This document shows, one piece after another, positions 55,491 to 64,000 of a stretch of DNA of 64,000 bases. The notes under the pieces are model-generated. The model had not been told where the DNA came from, made no database searches, and worked only from the letters and a program-made list of their open reading frames with translations. A program made the position numbers and the translations under genes. The stretch lies in assembly GCA_913057175.1 (NCBI GenBank), contig CAJXNP010000009.1:186001-250000 (forward strand). The letters run 5' to 3'. Origin of the DNA: an uncultured Cytophagales bacterium (GTDB lineage Bacteria; Bacteroidota; Bacteroidia; Cytophagales; Cyclobacteriaceae). The stretch's first letter is position 1, and each line of letters opens with the position of its first letter.

Positions 55491-56648
55491 ATGAAAAACC
55501 TGATCCCGTTATTTTTGATTTCACTGATGTTTGCATGCGGCAAACCTTCTTCTCAGGAAAATGCAGCTGAGGCTGAAGCTGATTCGGTATACCTAAAAAA
55601 AGAAGACTTTCAGAAAGAGATTGATGGAAAGCAAACTGACCTATACGTTTTGGAAAATGAAAATGGTGTGACTGTTTATCTGACAAACTATGGAGCCAGG
55701 ATTGTCGGAATTATTACACCTGATTTAGATGGCAATCTTACGGATATATCCCCCGGCTACAGCTCGATTGACGAATACATTGAAAAAGGCATGTATTTAG
55801 GATGCGTGGTTGGCAGGTATGCAAACAGGATTAAGGATGGAAAATTCAGCCTTGACAACGTAGACTACACCCTCGCTATTAATAATGGTCCCAATGCACT
55901 TCACGGCGGTGAAAAAGGTTTTGACAAACAGGTTTGGGATGTTGTTGAGAAACAGGATACAATTGTCTTTTCATACACATCAAAGGAAGGAGAAGAAGGG
56001 TATCCGGGTACGATGAACGTGACAGTTGCTTATTCACTCAATTCCGAGAATGAATTGAGTTTGGAATATAGTGCAACAACAGATCGCAAAACAATTATTA
56101 ATCTGACCAATCATAATTTCTTTAACCTGAAGGGAGAGGGAGAAGGTACTATTCTTGATCACTATCTTCAGATCAACTCCAACTACATCACCCCGGTTGA
56201 TTCTACACTTATTCCCACAGGTAGTTTACTTTCAATACAAAACACACCATTTGACTTCAACGAAGGAAAAGTAATCGGTCAGGATATTGAGGAGGACCAT
56301 CAACAATTAATATTTGGACAAGGATACGACCATAACTGGGTAGTCAATCAGGAAGTCTTGGGAGATCTTACGTTTGCTGCAAAACTTTGGGAGCCAACTA
56401 CAGGACGATATGTAGAATTCAGCTCCACAGAACCGGGTTTACAGGTCTATACAGGGAATTTTATGAGAGGACAAAATACTGGAAAAGCTGGTAAAAAATA
56501 TGAGTTCAGATCAGCCATAGCATTGGAATCGCAGCATTTCCCTAATTCTCCAAACCAGGAAAATTTTCCATCAACCATATTATTACCAAATGATACATAT
56601 CATCAATTGACAGTGTGGAAATTTGGGGTAATGGACGAATGGGAATAA
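55491..56648 (+). CDS. galM: Lipoprotein aldose 1-epimerase (mutarotase)
   Basis: A 385-residue protein with a lipobox (LMFACGK) and the galactose mutarotase fold: NYGARIVGI, GCVVGRYANRIKDG, NGPNALHGGEKGFDKQVW, NLTNHNFFNL with a catalytic-type histidine, and LESQHFPNSPNQ with the glutamate. It interconverts alpha and beta sugars. Here it would be in the periplasm or outer membrane, supplying the anomer the symporter or isomerase prefers. It is 83 bases after araB, likely in the same transcript. Confidence 0.93.
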   Translation: MKNLIPLFLISLMFACGKPSSQENAAEAEADSVYLKKEDFQKEIDGKQTDLYVLENENGVTVYLTNYGARIVGIITPDLDGNLTDISPGYSSIDEYIEKGMYLGCVVGRYANRIKDGKFSLDNVDYTLAINNGPNALHGGEKGFDKQVWDVVEKQDTIVFSYTSKEGEEGYPGTMNVTVAYSLNSENELSLEYSATTDRKTIINLTNHNFFNLKGEGEGTILDHYLQINSNYITPVDSTLIPTGSLLSIQNTPFDFNEGKVIGQDIEEDHQQLIFGQGYDHNWVVNQEVLGDLTFAAKLWEPTTGRYVEFSSTEPGLQVYTGNFMRGQNTGKAGKKYEFRSAIALESQHFPNSPNQENFPSTILLPNDTYHQLTVWKFGVMDEWE

Positions 56649-56714
56649 AAGATATTGTTTCAAAATATACCCTGGTTAAACCCGGAAATACTTAGGATAA
56701 GGTCGAAAACACCT

Positions 56715-58037
56715 TTATTTCTTCGAAATTCTTAATAAAACCTTATCGGGTCTGAGCGTAACCAGGGGTATTTTTTTTGGCTCATATCCTGTCGGGTGAA
56801 TTGAAAATTTTTGATTAAAAGCCTGTAAAAAAAGTGCCATTTCAGCCATGGCAAAATTATTGCCAATACACAGCCTCGGACCAGCGCCAAAAGGGTAGAA
56901 AATATTTTGTGAGATAGGCCTGGCAGTTTCTCTAAGAAATCTTTCCGGAAAGAAATCATTTGGTTTTTCCCATTGTTTCGCCGAGTGATGCAGACCAAAT
57001 AAATACATGATAACTACAGTTCTACCGGGGAAAGTATACCCATTCCATTGATCGCTATTCATGCAAACCCTGTCTGTGATCCAAACCGGAGGGAAAAGTC
57101 GCATGCTTTCATTGATAACAGCTTGTGCATATTTATTTTTGATCACGGCTTCAAGATCAAGGCCATGTAATTCTTCATTCAGGCGACTCAATTTATCCTC
57201 GTTTGTTGCTAATAGATACAACATCCATGAAAGAGCATTGGCAGTGGTCTCATGCCCTGCTACCATCAGAATGATAATTTCGTCTATTAACTGATCCTCT
57301 TCCATTGGTTGACCGGTGTCTTCATAACGGGATTCGAGGAGCATATCCAACAGGTCATTGTACTTTTCTCCACTTTCTTTTCTTTGAACGACTATATTCT
57401 GTATGATTGATCTAAGTTTTTTTGCTTTTCTCAAATTTTTGGATGTCTGTCCTGAAAGAATTAACCACCAGTTCAGATGAGGTTGTCTGATCTCCCGTAC
57501 AACATATTCCTGAATATCGCTAATAAATTTGGCCATCAGCTGCCTGGAATCCCCCGGTAATTGGGTGTTGAAAAGGGTATTCAGAACGACATCGAACGCC
57601 AATCGATTCATATGCGGATAGACATCGACTGAATTACCTGTTGGAAAAGATTTGACAAAGCCATCAATGGTTTGTTTCATAATTCCGTAAAGGATCTTGA
57701 GTTTTTCAATGTGAAATCCAGGTTGGATGAGGCGACGTTGTTTGAGCCAATGGGCGCCATTACTGGTAAGCAGACCTTTTCCAATGTATTTCCCTAATTT
57801 TTCTGTCGCGATATCTGACTTTTGATAGTTCCGGTGATTTTTCTTTAGCACATGTTCAATGAAATCCGGATTTTTAGTGGCAATGTAGGTTCGGAAATTT
57901 GCTGCTGATATGCTGTAGGTGTCGCCAAACTTCTCCATGCTTTCATTCATCGCCTCCAAGGGGTTGTTGACGAGCTTAAATGACCTTAAAAAAGTCTCGA
58001 AATAGGAATGGCCTTTCGGATAATTATATTGGGACAT
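56715..58037 (-). CDS. Cytochrome P450
   Basis: A 440-residue P450. The I-helix motif AGHETTANALSW, the ExxR motif in NESMRLFPPVW, the PERF motif (FFPERFL) and the haem-binding FGAGPRLCIGNNFA with C390 are all present in the right order. It hydroxylates or oxidises a hydrophobic substrate with electrons from a separate reductase. The flavin reductase at 2569 is too far away to be linked. The substrate is unknown. It shares its strand with the DinB-like gene upstream, with a 27-base gap to it. Confidence 0.93.
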   Translation of the reverse strand: MSQYNYPKGHSYFETFLRSFKLVNNPLEAMNESMEKFGDTYSISAANFRTYIATKNPDFIEHVLKKNHRNYQKSDIATEKLGKYIGKGLLTSNGAHWLKQRRLIQPGFHIEKLKILYGIMKQTIDGFVKSFPTGNSVDVYPHMNRLAFDVVLNTLFNTQLPGDSRQLMAKFISDIQEYVVREIRQPHLNWWLILSGQTSKNLRKAKKLRSIIQNIVVQRKESGEKYNDLLDMLLESRYEDTGQPMEEDQLIDEIIILMVAGHETTANALSWMLYLLATNEDKLSRLNEELHGLDLEAVIKNKYAQAVINESMRLFPPVWITDRVCMNSDQWNGYTFPGRTVVIMYLFGLHHSAKQWEKPNDFFPERFLRETARPISQNIFYPFGAGPRLCIGNNFAMAEMALFLQAFNQKFSIHPTGYEPKKIPLVTLRPDKVLLRISKK

Positions 58038-58064
58038 TATGAATCAATTTGGATGATGAAAATA

Positions 58065-58577
58065 CTAAAACTCATTTCTTTTATTCAAATCCTTTCCATC
58101 ATAAAATTCCAGGTCTTCATCTTTAAGCAGTTTTGTCCAGTATGCGATTTGGCCTGTATGGTAGGAGTAATGCTCAACTACGTGAATGATGTTTGCCACA
58201 CCTGTATAGTCAAACCCTTGAACTGACCGCGACGTAAGCAGGTCTTCTTCCGAAAGTTTCTGAATTACCTCCGTTGCCTGATTGATTGTGCCAGATATCA
58301 AATCAAATAATTCATTCTTATTCCAACCCTCTTTGGCGCTAAACTCCAGGTCTCTTTCCCGGAGATCTTCTTCACCACCTAATGATGATAAAATATATTG
58401 TGTAATGTTGCCGTTCAAATGGATAATCAGGTTTCCAATGCTGTTGGAGCTTGCATTTGGACGCTGCCAGACCTGATCTTCAGTTAAACGGTCAAGGCAG
58501 TTTTTTATTCTTGGAGTATTTTCATTTAGAAAGTAAAGAGACTGGTCGATGAATTCCTGAAGTAGTGCTTGTGACAT
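58065..58577 (-). CDS. DinB-like (DUF1572) protein
   Basis: From ATG at 58577 the protein has 170 residues (58607 gives 180). The four-helix DinB/YfiT layout is visible: RIKNCLDRLTEDQVWQRPN, SIGNLIIHLNGNI with a likely metal histidine, and HVVEHYSYHTGQIAYWTKLL with further histidines. Members bind metal and are often thiol-dependent transferases. It is upstream of the P450 gene, so the two may be co-transcribed. Confidence 0.83.
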   Translation of the reverse strand: MSQALLQEFIDQSLYFLNENTPRIKNCLDRLTEDQVWQRPNASSNSIGNLIIHLNGNITQYILSSLGGEEDLRERDLEFSAKEGWNKNELFDLISGTINQATEVIQKLSEEDLLTSRSVQGFDYTGVANIIHVVEHYSYHTGQIAYWTKLLKDEDLEFYDGKDLNKRNEF

Positions 58578-58760
58578 TTTTGTGTTATTTATAGATTGAT
58601 GGATCACATAAAATTAATTCACACAGAGATAATTAACATATTTCATAACAATTCATTATATTTTATTAGTTATTGAATAGCTTTTACTAATTTTGAATCA
58701 TATTTGAACTACTCGGGGATTCTATCGTAGTACTTCAAAGATTCAGGAACGAGTATGCTA

Positions 58761-58785
58761 CAGGATTTAAATAATTTTAATCCTG
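58761..58785 (+). promoter_or_regulatory. Inverted repeat just before korA
   Basis: CAGGATT and AATCCTG form a 7-base inverted repeat with an 11-base AT spacer (58761-58767 and 58779-58785), ending nine bases before the korA start. It overlaps the ribosome-entry region, so it could be an operator or a translation-controlling hairpin. Confidence 0.35.
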
Positions 58786-58794
58786 AATGTTATA

Positions 58795-60630
58795 ATGAAA
58801 GTAACAGAAGAAAAAGATAATGTCGTCATCAAATTCGCGGGGGATTCTGGCGATGGGATGCAGTTAGTAGGGAGTCAATTCACAAACAATACAGCGCTTT
58901 TTGGTAATGATCTGGGAACTTTTCCGGATTTTCCTGCGGAAATCAGAGCTCCGCAAGGTACTTTACCTGGTGTTTCCGGATTCCAGATCCACTTTGGCAA
59001 TGCTGAGATCTATACTCCAGGGGATACATACGATGTATTGGTTGCCATGAACTCAGCAGCTCTTAAGGCTAATCTCGATAACTTGCGAAAAGGAGGTATC
59101 ATAATAGCCAATACTTCCGGTTTTGATAGTAAAAACCTTCGTCTGGCAGGATATGAGGAAAGTCCGCTTGAGGATGGACAATTGCAGGACTACGAGCTTT
59201 ACCGGATTGACGTGACCAAGATCACTCGTGAGGCGCTGAAAGAAAATGGCCTTGGAATGCGGGACAAAGACCGGTCTAAAAACATGTTTGTTTTGGGATT
59301 TATCTACTGGCTATTTGACAGGGATCCTCAGAACACATTAAATTTTCTGGAGAGAAAGTTCAGCAAGCTTCCGGATGTGTTGGATGCAAATGTCAAGGCG
59401 CTCAAAGCCGGATACAATTTCGGGAACATTACAGAAGCATTTTCAGTCAAGTACAGGGTAAAACCTGCTAAAATGCCTGCTGGAACCTATCGAAGTATCA
59501 ATGGTAATCCTGCTATGGCTATGGGGATCATTTCTGCTGGTGTTAAATCTGGTTTGCAGGTGTTTTATGGAACTTATCCAATTACACCAGCTTCCGATAT
59601 CCTTCACGAACTGGCGCGTCATAAAAATTACAATATAAAAACCTATCAGGCTGAAGATGAGATTGCAGCGGTTTGTGCAGCAATTGGCGCTTCCTATGGA
59701 GGAAATATTGGTGTGACCGGAACTTCTGGTCCCGGGTTGGCATTGAAGTCTGAAGCTATGGGTTTAGCTGTAATGCTGGAATTGCCGCTTGTTGTATTGG
59801 ATATTCAAAGGGCAGGACCTTCAACGGGTCTACCGACTAAGACAGAACAAGCTGACTTACTGCAGGCTTTTTATGGAAGAAATGGTGAGTGTCCGATGCC
59901 GATAATCGCAGCAAGCACACCTTCCTCATGTTTTGAAGTGGCATTTGAAGCCGTTCGAATTGCCCTGGAACATATGACACCTGTCCTGGTCTTAAGTGAT
60001 GGTTATATTGCCAATGGTGCTGAGCCGTGGAAATTTCCCAAAGCAGATGAACTCGCCGAGATTAAGGTTAATATTCAGACGAAACCGAATGACGACAAGT
60101 TCATGCCTTATCAGAGGGATGAAAGATTAGTAAGAAATTGGGCGGTTCCCGGTCATTCCGGATTAGAACATCGCATTGGTGGATTGGAAAAGGAAGATGT
60201 GACAGGCAATGTCTCCTACGATCCTGAAAACCATGAAAAAATGGTGAAGATCAGGGAGCAAAAAGTGGAGAATATTGCGAATTATATTCCGGATCAGGAA
60301 ATCGAGATTGGACCTGAAAAAGGGGATGTGCTGGTTCTGGGATGGGGATCAACATTTGGCGGCATCAAATCTGCAGTGAAAGAACTAAACGATGCCGGGT
60401 ATAAAGTGTCGCACGCTCATCTGAGATATATCAAACCTTTTCCTAAGAACCTGGGAGAATTGATGGGTAATTTCAAAAAAGTCTTGGTACCCGAAATCAA
60501 TAACGGCCAATTGATCAGGATCATCAGGGATAAATACTTAGTACCGGCTGTGGCATTTAATAAAATCAAAGGAGTGCCTATTACCAAAAAGGAAATCACC
60601 GACGAGGTGAAAAAATTGATCGAAGAATAG
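58795..60630 (+). CDS. korA: 2-oxoacid:ferredoxin oxidoreductase, fused gamma/alpha subunit
   Basis: The 611 residues are a fusion of the gamma domain (about 5-190, FAGDSGDGMQLVGSQF) and the alpha domain (about 215-600; TYPITPASDILHEL, GASYGGNIGVTGTSGPGLAL, ILDIQRAGPSTGLPTKTEQ-type motif seen as VLDIQRAGPSTGLPTK). With KorB it converts 2-oxoglutarate or a related 2-oxoacid and CoA to acyl-CoA, CO2 and reduced ferredoxin in the cytoplasm. Bacteroidota KorAB is commonly a 2-oxoglutarate enzyme, but the substrate is inferred. It precedes korB by 29 bases. Confidence 0.93.
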   Translation: MKVTEEKDNVVIKFAGDSGDGMQLVGSQFTNNTALFGNDLGTFPDFPAEIRAPQGTLPGVSGFQIHFGNAEIYTPGDTYDVLVAMNSAALKANLDNLRKGGIIIANTSGFDSKNLRLAGYEESPLEDGQLQDYELYRIDVTKITREALKENGLGMRDKDRSKNMFVLGFIYWLFDRDPQNTLNFLERKFSKLPDVLDANVKALKAGYNFGNITEAFSVKYRVKPAKMPAGTYRSINGNPAMAMGIISAGVKSGLQVFYGTYPITPASDILHELARHKNYNIKTYQAEDEIAAVCAAIGASYGGNIGVTGTSGPGLALKSEAMGLAVMLELPLVVLDIQRAGPSTGLPTKTEQADLLQAFYGRNGECPMPIIAASTPSSCFEVAFEAVRIALEHMTPVLVLSDGYIANGAEPWKFPKADELAEIKVNIQTKPNDDKFMPYQRDERLVRNWAVPGHSGLEHRIGGLEKEDVTGNVSYDPENHEKMVKIREQKVENIANYIPDQEIEIGPEKGDVLVLGWGSTFGGIKSAVKELNDAGYKVSHAHLRYIKPFPKNLGELMGNFKKVLVPEINNGQLIRIIRDKYLVPAVAFNKIKGVPITKKEITDEVKKLIEE

Positions 60631-60646
60631 GGATCAAAAAATCATT

Positions 60647-60653
60647 AAAGGAG
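60647..60653 (+). promoter_or_regulatory. Strong Shine-Dalgarno site of korB
   Basis: AAAGGAG lies six bases before the korB ATG at 60660. It is a classical ribosome site, unlike the weak, A-rich leaders of most genes in this window, and it fixes the korB start. Confidence 0.75.
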
Positions 60654-60659
60654 AAAACA

Positions 60660-61697
60660 ATGGCAGAAGTTATAGAAAATAAGCAAAATGGAGTATTAAC
60701 CGCAAAAGAGTTTGTATCAGGACAAGAAGTTAGATGGTGTCCTGGGTGCGGGGATTATTCCATCCTTAAACAAATGCAAAGTGTCCTTCCGCAGCTGGGT
60801 GTAAGCAAAGAAGATATTGTATTCATCTCAGGTATTGGTTGTTCCAGTCGATTTCCATATTATCTCGATACATTCGGTATGCACAGTATTCACGGCCGGG
60901 CGCCTGCAATTGCCTCAGGATTAAAATCCACCAGGCCTGAATTAAGTGTATGGGTTATTACCGGAGATGGAGATGCATTATCAATAGGAGGGAACCATAT
61001 TATCCATTCACTCAGAAGAAATTTTGACATTAACGTCCTGATGTTCAACAACGAGATTTATGGATTGACAAAGGGGCAATATTCCCCAACTTCACCAGTG
61101 AAAAAGGTGACTAAGTCAACACCATTTGGCTCGCTGGATCATCCGTTTAACCCACTTGCACTCGTTTTGGGTGCAGATGGTACTTTTGTCGCAAGGGCAA
61201 TGGACCGCGATCCCAAACATCTTCAGCAAATGATATTGAGGGCGCATCAGCACAAGGGGACATCATTTTTAGAGGTCTATCAGAACTGCAACATCTTTAA
61301 TGATGGGGCTTTCTTTAGCTTTACGGAAAAGGATGTGAAGAAAAAGCACACTTTGTTCCTCGAAGAGGGTCAGCCCCTGGTGTTCGGAGAGAATGAAGAA
61401 AAAGGAGTGAAGCTTGATGGCTTTACACCTGTGATCGTCGATTTGGATTCAACAAGCAAAAATGAACTTTGGATTCACGACGAAAAGGATTATATTAAGT
61501 CAACAATTTTGAGCAGATTCTTTGAAGACCCATCGGTCGAGGGAAATTTTCCCAGACCATTTGGTGTTTTCTATGTAAAAGAGAGAAATACGTACGAAGA
61601 CGAGATTTGTAATCAGGTTGAGCAGATGCTGACAGTGAAAGGAAAGGGAGACCTTGATAAATTAATTGCAGGAAATGAAACTTGGGTGATCGAATAA
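60660..61697 (+). CDS. korB: 2-oxoacid:ferredoxin oxidoreductase beta subunit
   Basis: The 345-residue beta subunit carries the thiamine-pyrophosphate site: WCPGCGDYSIL (cysteines for iron-sulfur or fold), GIGCSSRFPYY, TGDGDALSIGGNHI and FNNEIYGLTKGQYSPTS. It acts together with KorA upstream. The normal size and intact motifs indicate a working enzyme. Beyond it is a clear terminator. Confidence 0.95.
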   Translation: MAEVIENKQNGVLTAKEFVSGQEVRWCPGCGDYSILKQMQSVLPQLGVSKEDIVFISGIGCSSRFPYYLDTFGMHSIHGRAPAIASGLKSTRPELSVWVITGDGDALSIGGNHIIHSLRRNFDINVLMFNNEIYGLTKGQYSPTSPVKKVTKSTPFGSLDHPFNPLALVLGADGTFVARAMDRDPKHLQQMILRAHQHKGTSFLEVYQNCNIFNDGAFFSFTEKDVKKKHTLFLEEGQPLVFGENEEKGVKLDGFTPVIVDLDSTSKNELWIHDEKDYIKSTILSRFFEDPSVEGNFPRPFGVFYVKERNTYEDEICNQVEQMLTVKGKGDLDKLIAGNETWVIE

Positions 61698-61716
61698 CGA
61701 AAAGTTTCATAACTAT

Positions 61717-61748
61717 AAACCCGGCAAATGTCAATGAGCCGGGTTTTT
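61717..61748 (+). terminator. Intrinsic terminator of korAB
   Basis: AACCCGGC (61718-61725) pairs with GCCGGGTT (61738-61745) over a 12-base loop, and TTTTTTT follows. This is a textbook intrinsic terminator 20 bases after the korB stop. Confidence 0.9.
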
Positions 61749-61772
61749 TTATGTCTTAAGGGGAATGGTTGC

Positions 61773-62156
61773 TTAAATGATCGATTCCTTTTCTCTGATA
61801 ATATCATTCAAATGGAGATGGAGCTCTTTATAAATTTCCTGAATAGAGCTCATTTCAGAAGGATCTCTGAAACCATCAGAATCAGCTATTTTAGACATAT
61901 ACGCAATAATTCGAACCTGCTCAACTGCTGATAGCTTTTTCATTGCGTCTTTCAGCATGTCTTTGATATGAACCTGTGAAGTATCTTTAAGAATCTCAAT
62001 TTTTTTATCAAAATCATCTTTTTCGATTCCCTCTTTAACGATCATTGATTTTCCAAATTCGACTTCCTTAGGATCTATGATCCCGTCAGCAATAATAATA
62101 TAATAATAGGCAATTACTAGTGTTTCCCGAAACGCGGTAAATGATTTTGAGTACAT
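61773..62156 (-). CDS. TerB-like protein
   Basis: The 127-residue acidic helical protein has the TerB-fold pattern: YYIIIADGIIDPKEVEFG near residue 17-34 and ARIIAYMSKIADSDGFRDPSE-like repeat at about 80-100 (read as IIAYMSKIADSDGFRDPSE). Each supplies a D-G-x-D/E helix-turn. TerB-like domains bind metal or proteins at membranes. No other ter genes are present. It is convergent with korB. Confidence 0.78.
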   Translation of the reverse strand: MYSKSFTAFRETLVIAYYYIIIADGIIDPKEVEFGKSMIVKEGIEKDDFDKKIEILKDTSQVHIKDMLKDAMKKLSAVEQVRIIAYMSKIADSDGFRDPSEMSSIQEIYKELHLHLNDIIREKESII

Positions 62157-62396
62157 AGGTGGCTAAGTTTAATTGACCAGAAAAATAAAAATAAAGTTTA
62201 ACTATAAAGAATAAATAGAACTATATGAATGATTCCCAATTGTTTATCAATATAAAAACAGAAAAATGAATTGACAAATATAAACCCATCATATTTTATT
62301 CAAAGCCTCTTAAAGATAAATATGATGTCATAAATGATACATAATCATTAAGTTAATAACCAAACCTTATTGTATGAATTTAATTATGAAACTCTA

Positions 62397-62876
62397 TCAT
62401 TCTTTACTATTCATCCATTGGGTTTTAATCTTTTGTAATCTTATCAAAAAGATAATAAGGAGTATCAATTCCAACCTGAAATTGATACTAAAAAGTCCAT
62501 TGGATTTTGTGAAAGGCTCAACTATCATAACGTACAGGCAAATTACAATACCAATCAAGGCATCAATACTTCCCAGACTAATGGCCCAATCTTTTTCTGT
62601 CCAAAGTGCGTAGGAAACTATTCCTTTTAAAATGAAAATGAAGGTAAGGATTATTCCCACGACTGTGAATACTTGATTGGTATTCAAACCATAAAAGGAG
62701 ATCTGAAAGTTTATTCCCAATACTCCGAGAATTATTCCGGCAAAAGCAGAAGCTCCAAGTACAAAAAAGATCCAGATAAAAGTTTTGATCCACCAGGGCA
62801 GCAAACTTCTGCGTTTGATCTTTTCTTTTTGATGAATAAGGTTTTCATCTAAAAAAATCGGGTTCCTTTCTGTCAT
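62397..62876 (-). CDS. Small hypothetical four-helix membrane protein
   Basis: A 159-residue protein with a charged N-terminus (KEKIKRRSLLPWW) and about four membrane helices (FIWIFFVLGASAFAGIILGV, VFTVVGIILTFIFILKGI, GSIDALIGIVICLYVMIV, LILLIIFLIRL). I do not recognise the family. It lies 43 bases downstream of the porin on the same strand. Confidence 0.6.
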   Translation of the reverse strand: MTERNPIFLDENLIHQKEKIKRRSLLPWWIKTFIWIFFVLGASAFAGIILGVLGINFQISFYGLNTNQVFTVVGIILTFIFILKGIVSYALWTEKDWAISLGSIDALIGIVICLYVMIVEPFTKSNGLFSINFRLELILLIIFLIRLQKIKTQWMNSKE

Positions 62877-62919
62877 GTTTTATATTCGATCTTGAAAAAT
62901 ATGGAAAATTAACATAATA

Positions 62920-64000
62920 CTAAAAGGATACATCCCATTGCAACCGGTACCTTGTCCCATCATTAACTTCCTGGTTATCAAAATTTGCATTAATAAAAGC
63001 AATTTCGGCTGTTAGCTTGTTTTTATGCTCGTTGAAAAACCAATTAGCTCCAAAGCTAAATTCGGTTTGCTTATTAATTTTGGAAGCTGTATTTGGTATG
63101 TAAAAAGCCTGTCTTGCATAAATTTCCAATTTCTTAGGAAGTTTTGGAATGGCATAAGCTGGAAAATAGCCTGCCTGGATTAGGTTGCCCGACAGGTTAT
63201 TTGTCACTAGATTGATTTTATCATCTATTTGTTTCCAGTGAAATTCCTGTTGCCATGAAAGGCCTTTATACTTGAAAGCCGTTTCTATCATAAACTGATT
63301 TACCCGATATTGTGAGGGCAAACCCACTTCATATCCTTCAAGTTCACCACCTCCATCTTGAGAAAACCTGGTGTACGGACTTCTGTTGGTAACTCCTGCA
63401 ATGGCAATTAAAAGTGAAAATTCTTCATGGTTTTCCAGGTCTGAACCGGAAAACTGGATGGGCTCACCCAAAACATTCCATTGTAATCGCATCATGTACA
63501 TCAGGTTAGCATCATCGTTTTCGGCCTCGCCTCTTCCCGTACCCATAAAAGCCGAAACCCAATAATTGAGTCTGTCTTTTTCTGGGCCGGCAAAGTTTCC
63601 GTAAACAGACATGCCCATTTGACGATCAACTGTAAAGGGTCTGGTCAGAATAGATCGCTCAACTGTTTGTTGCTTTCCTGATGATATGATTCTTTCTCTG
63701 TTATAGTGGACTTTCCACTGACCAATTTTTAATTTGAGAAAATGATATTTTTCAATCATTATTCTAAAGTCCAACAAGGCACTGTTGAACAACTCGTATT
63801 CCAGATAGTAGTTGAGCCATGAATAATTAAAGTGTCCTCCAACTTTCATCCTGGCTCGTCTGATTTTCATTTCCAGGTGTTCCTCCTGAAAATCGTCTAA
63901 CGTTATAGGGTTGATATCAGTTGGATAAGCAATTCGAAACTGCCCTCGCCAATGCAGATACATCCTGTATCTTTTGTCTGCAGAATTAAATTCAAAACCA
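62920..64000 (-). CDS. Outer-membrane porin (OprO/OprP-like), 5' end outside the window
   Basis: The frame is open to the right edge, so the N-terminus is missing. An internal ATG at 63963 is not the start, because upstream codons (FEFNSADKRYRM) continue the typical early porin strand into LHWRGQFRIAYP. The last residues QWDVSF end in an aromatic residue, as expected for barrels. Strands such as YWVSAFMGTGRGE and FMIETAFKYKGLSWQQEFHWK fit the phosphate-selective-porin-like family. The substrate is unknown. Confidence 0.8.
   Translation of the reverse strand, partial: GFEFNSADKRYRMYLHWRGQFRIAYPTDINPITLDDFQEEHLEMKIRRARMKVGGHFNYSWLNYYLEYELFNSALLDFRIMIEKYHFLKLKIGQWKVHYNRERIISSGKQQTVERSILTRPFTVDRQMGMSVYGNFAGPEKDRLNYWVSAFMGTGRGEAENDDANLMYMMRLQWNVLGEPIQFSGSDLENHEEFSLLIAIAGVTNRSPYTRFSQDGGGELEGYEVGLPSQYRVNQFMIETAFKYKGLSWQQEFHWKQIDDKINLVTNNLSGNLIQAGYFPAYAIPKLPKKLEIYARQAFYIPNTASKINKQTEFSFGANWFFNEHKNKLTAEIAFINANFDNQEVNDGTRYRLQWDVSF

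Noticed and set aside
61773-62156. Tellurite-resistance (ter) operon
   Set aside because: Only one TerB-like protein is present, with no TerC, TerD or TerZ genes.

Overview
The window comes from a member of the Bacteroidota, probably a marine or otherwise polymer-degrading Cytophagales/Saprospiria-like bacterium; I cannot name the genus. The evidence is the AT-rich base composition, mostly weak or absent Shine-Dalgarno sites, two proteins with C-terminal type IX secretion (T9SS) sorting domains, a SusB-type GH97 enzyme, many small outer-membrane barrels and lipoproteins, and families typical of the phylum (DUF2490, DUF3857, TPM/LemA, KorAB). No rRNA, tRNA, CRISPR array, prophage or intact insertion sequence was seen.

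Layout. 1-13 kb: kdgD (sugar-acid catabolism), an M48 metalloprotease, a flavodoxin-reductase-like enzyme, an O-methyltransferase, small stress or unknown proteins, two thioredoxin-fold/M29-like secreted proteins, a C-terminally shortened FloA-like protein, a cupin, a pair of unknown envelope genes, a DUF1684 protein and RtcB RNA ligase. 13-19 kb: a small mannan/glucan unit (T9SS-exported GH5 plus lipoprotein GH26), a TPR histidine kinase and MsrB. 19-25 kb: a barrel protein, a PHP-like protein, then a two-gene unit with a Tat-exported galactonate-dehydratase-like enolase and an Nramp-like transporter lacking the metal motifs; a UPF0316 protein and an orphan Hcp follow. 25-27.6 kb: a GMC dehydrogenase with its gluconate-dehydrogenase-subunit-3 partner.

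27.9-36 kb holds the most unusual locus. It is a tightly packed run of five genes: TIR-TM-coiled-coil-propeller protein, outer-membrane barrel, lipoprotein, T9SS-exported 1000-residue repeat protein and a SLATT-like DUF4231 membrane protein. I read it as a candidate envelope-spanning sensing or defence system.

36-49 kb: a peroxiredoxin-like protein, a LemA/TPM/TPM unit, an orphan solute-binding protein with an added Ca-loop-like tail, GH97, an exported methyltransferase, an esterase, and two overlapping DUF3857 genes, the second of which seems to have a dead transglutaminase core. A cluster of REP-like palindromes follows (48.4-48.7 kb), then a DUF2490 protein.

49.9-56.6 kb is a complete L-arabinose operon: Na+/sugar symporter, araA, araD, araB and a lipoprotein aldose 1-epimerase. 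It would import arabinose, set its anomeric form and feed it as D-xylulose 5-phosphate into the pentose phosphate pathway. 56.7-64 kb: a cytochrome P450, a DinB-like protein, the korA-korB 2-oxoacid:ferredoxin oxidoreductase operon with a clear terminator, a TerB-like protein, a small membrane protein and a porin that runs off the right edge.
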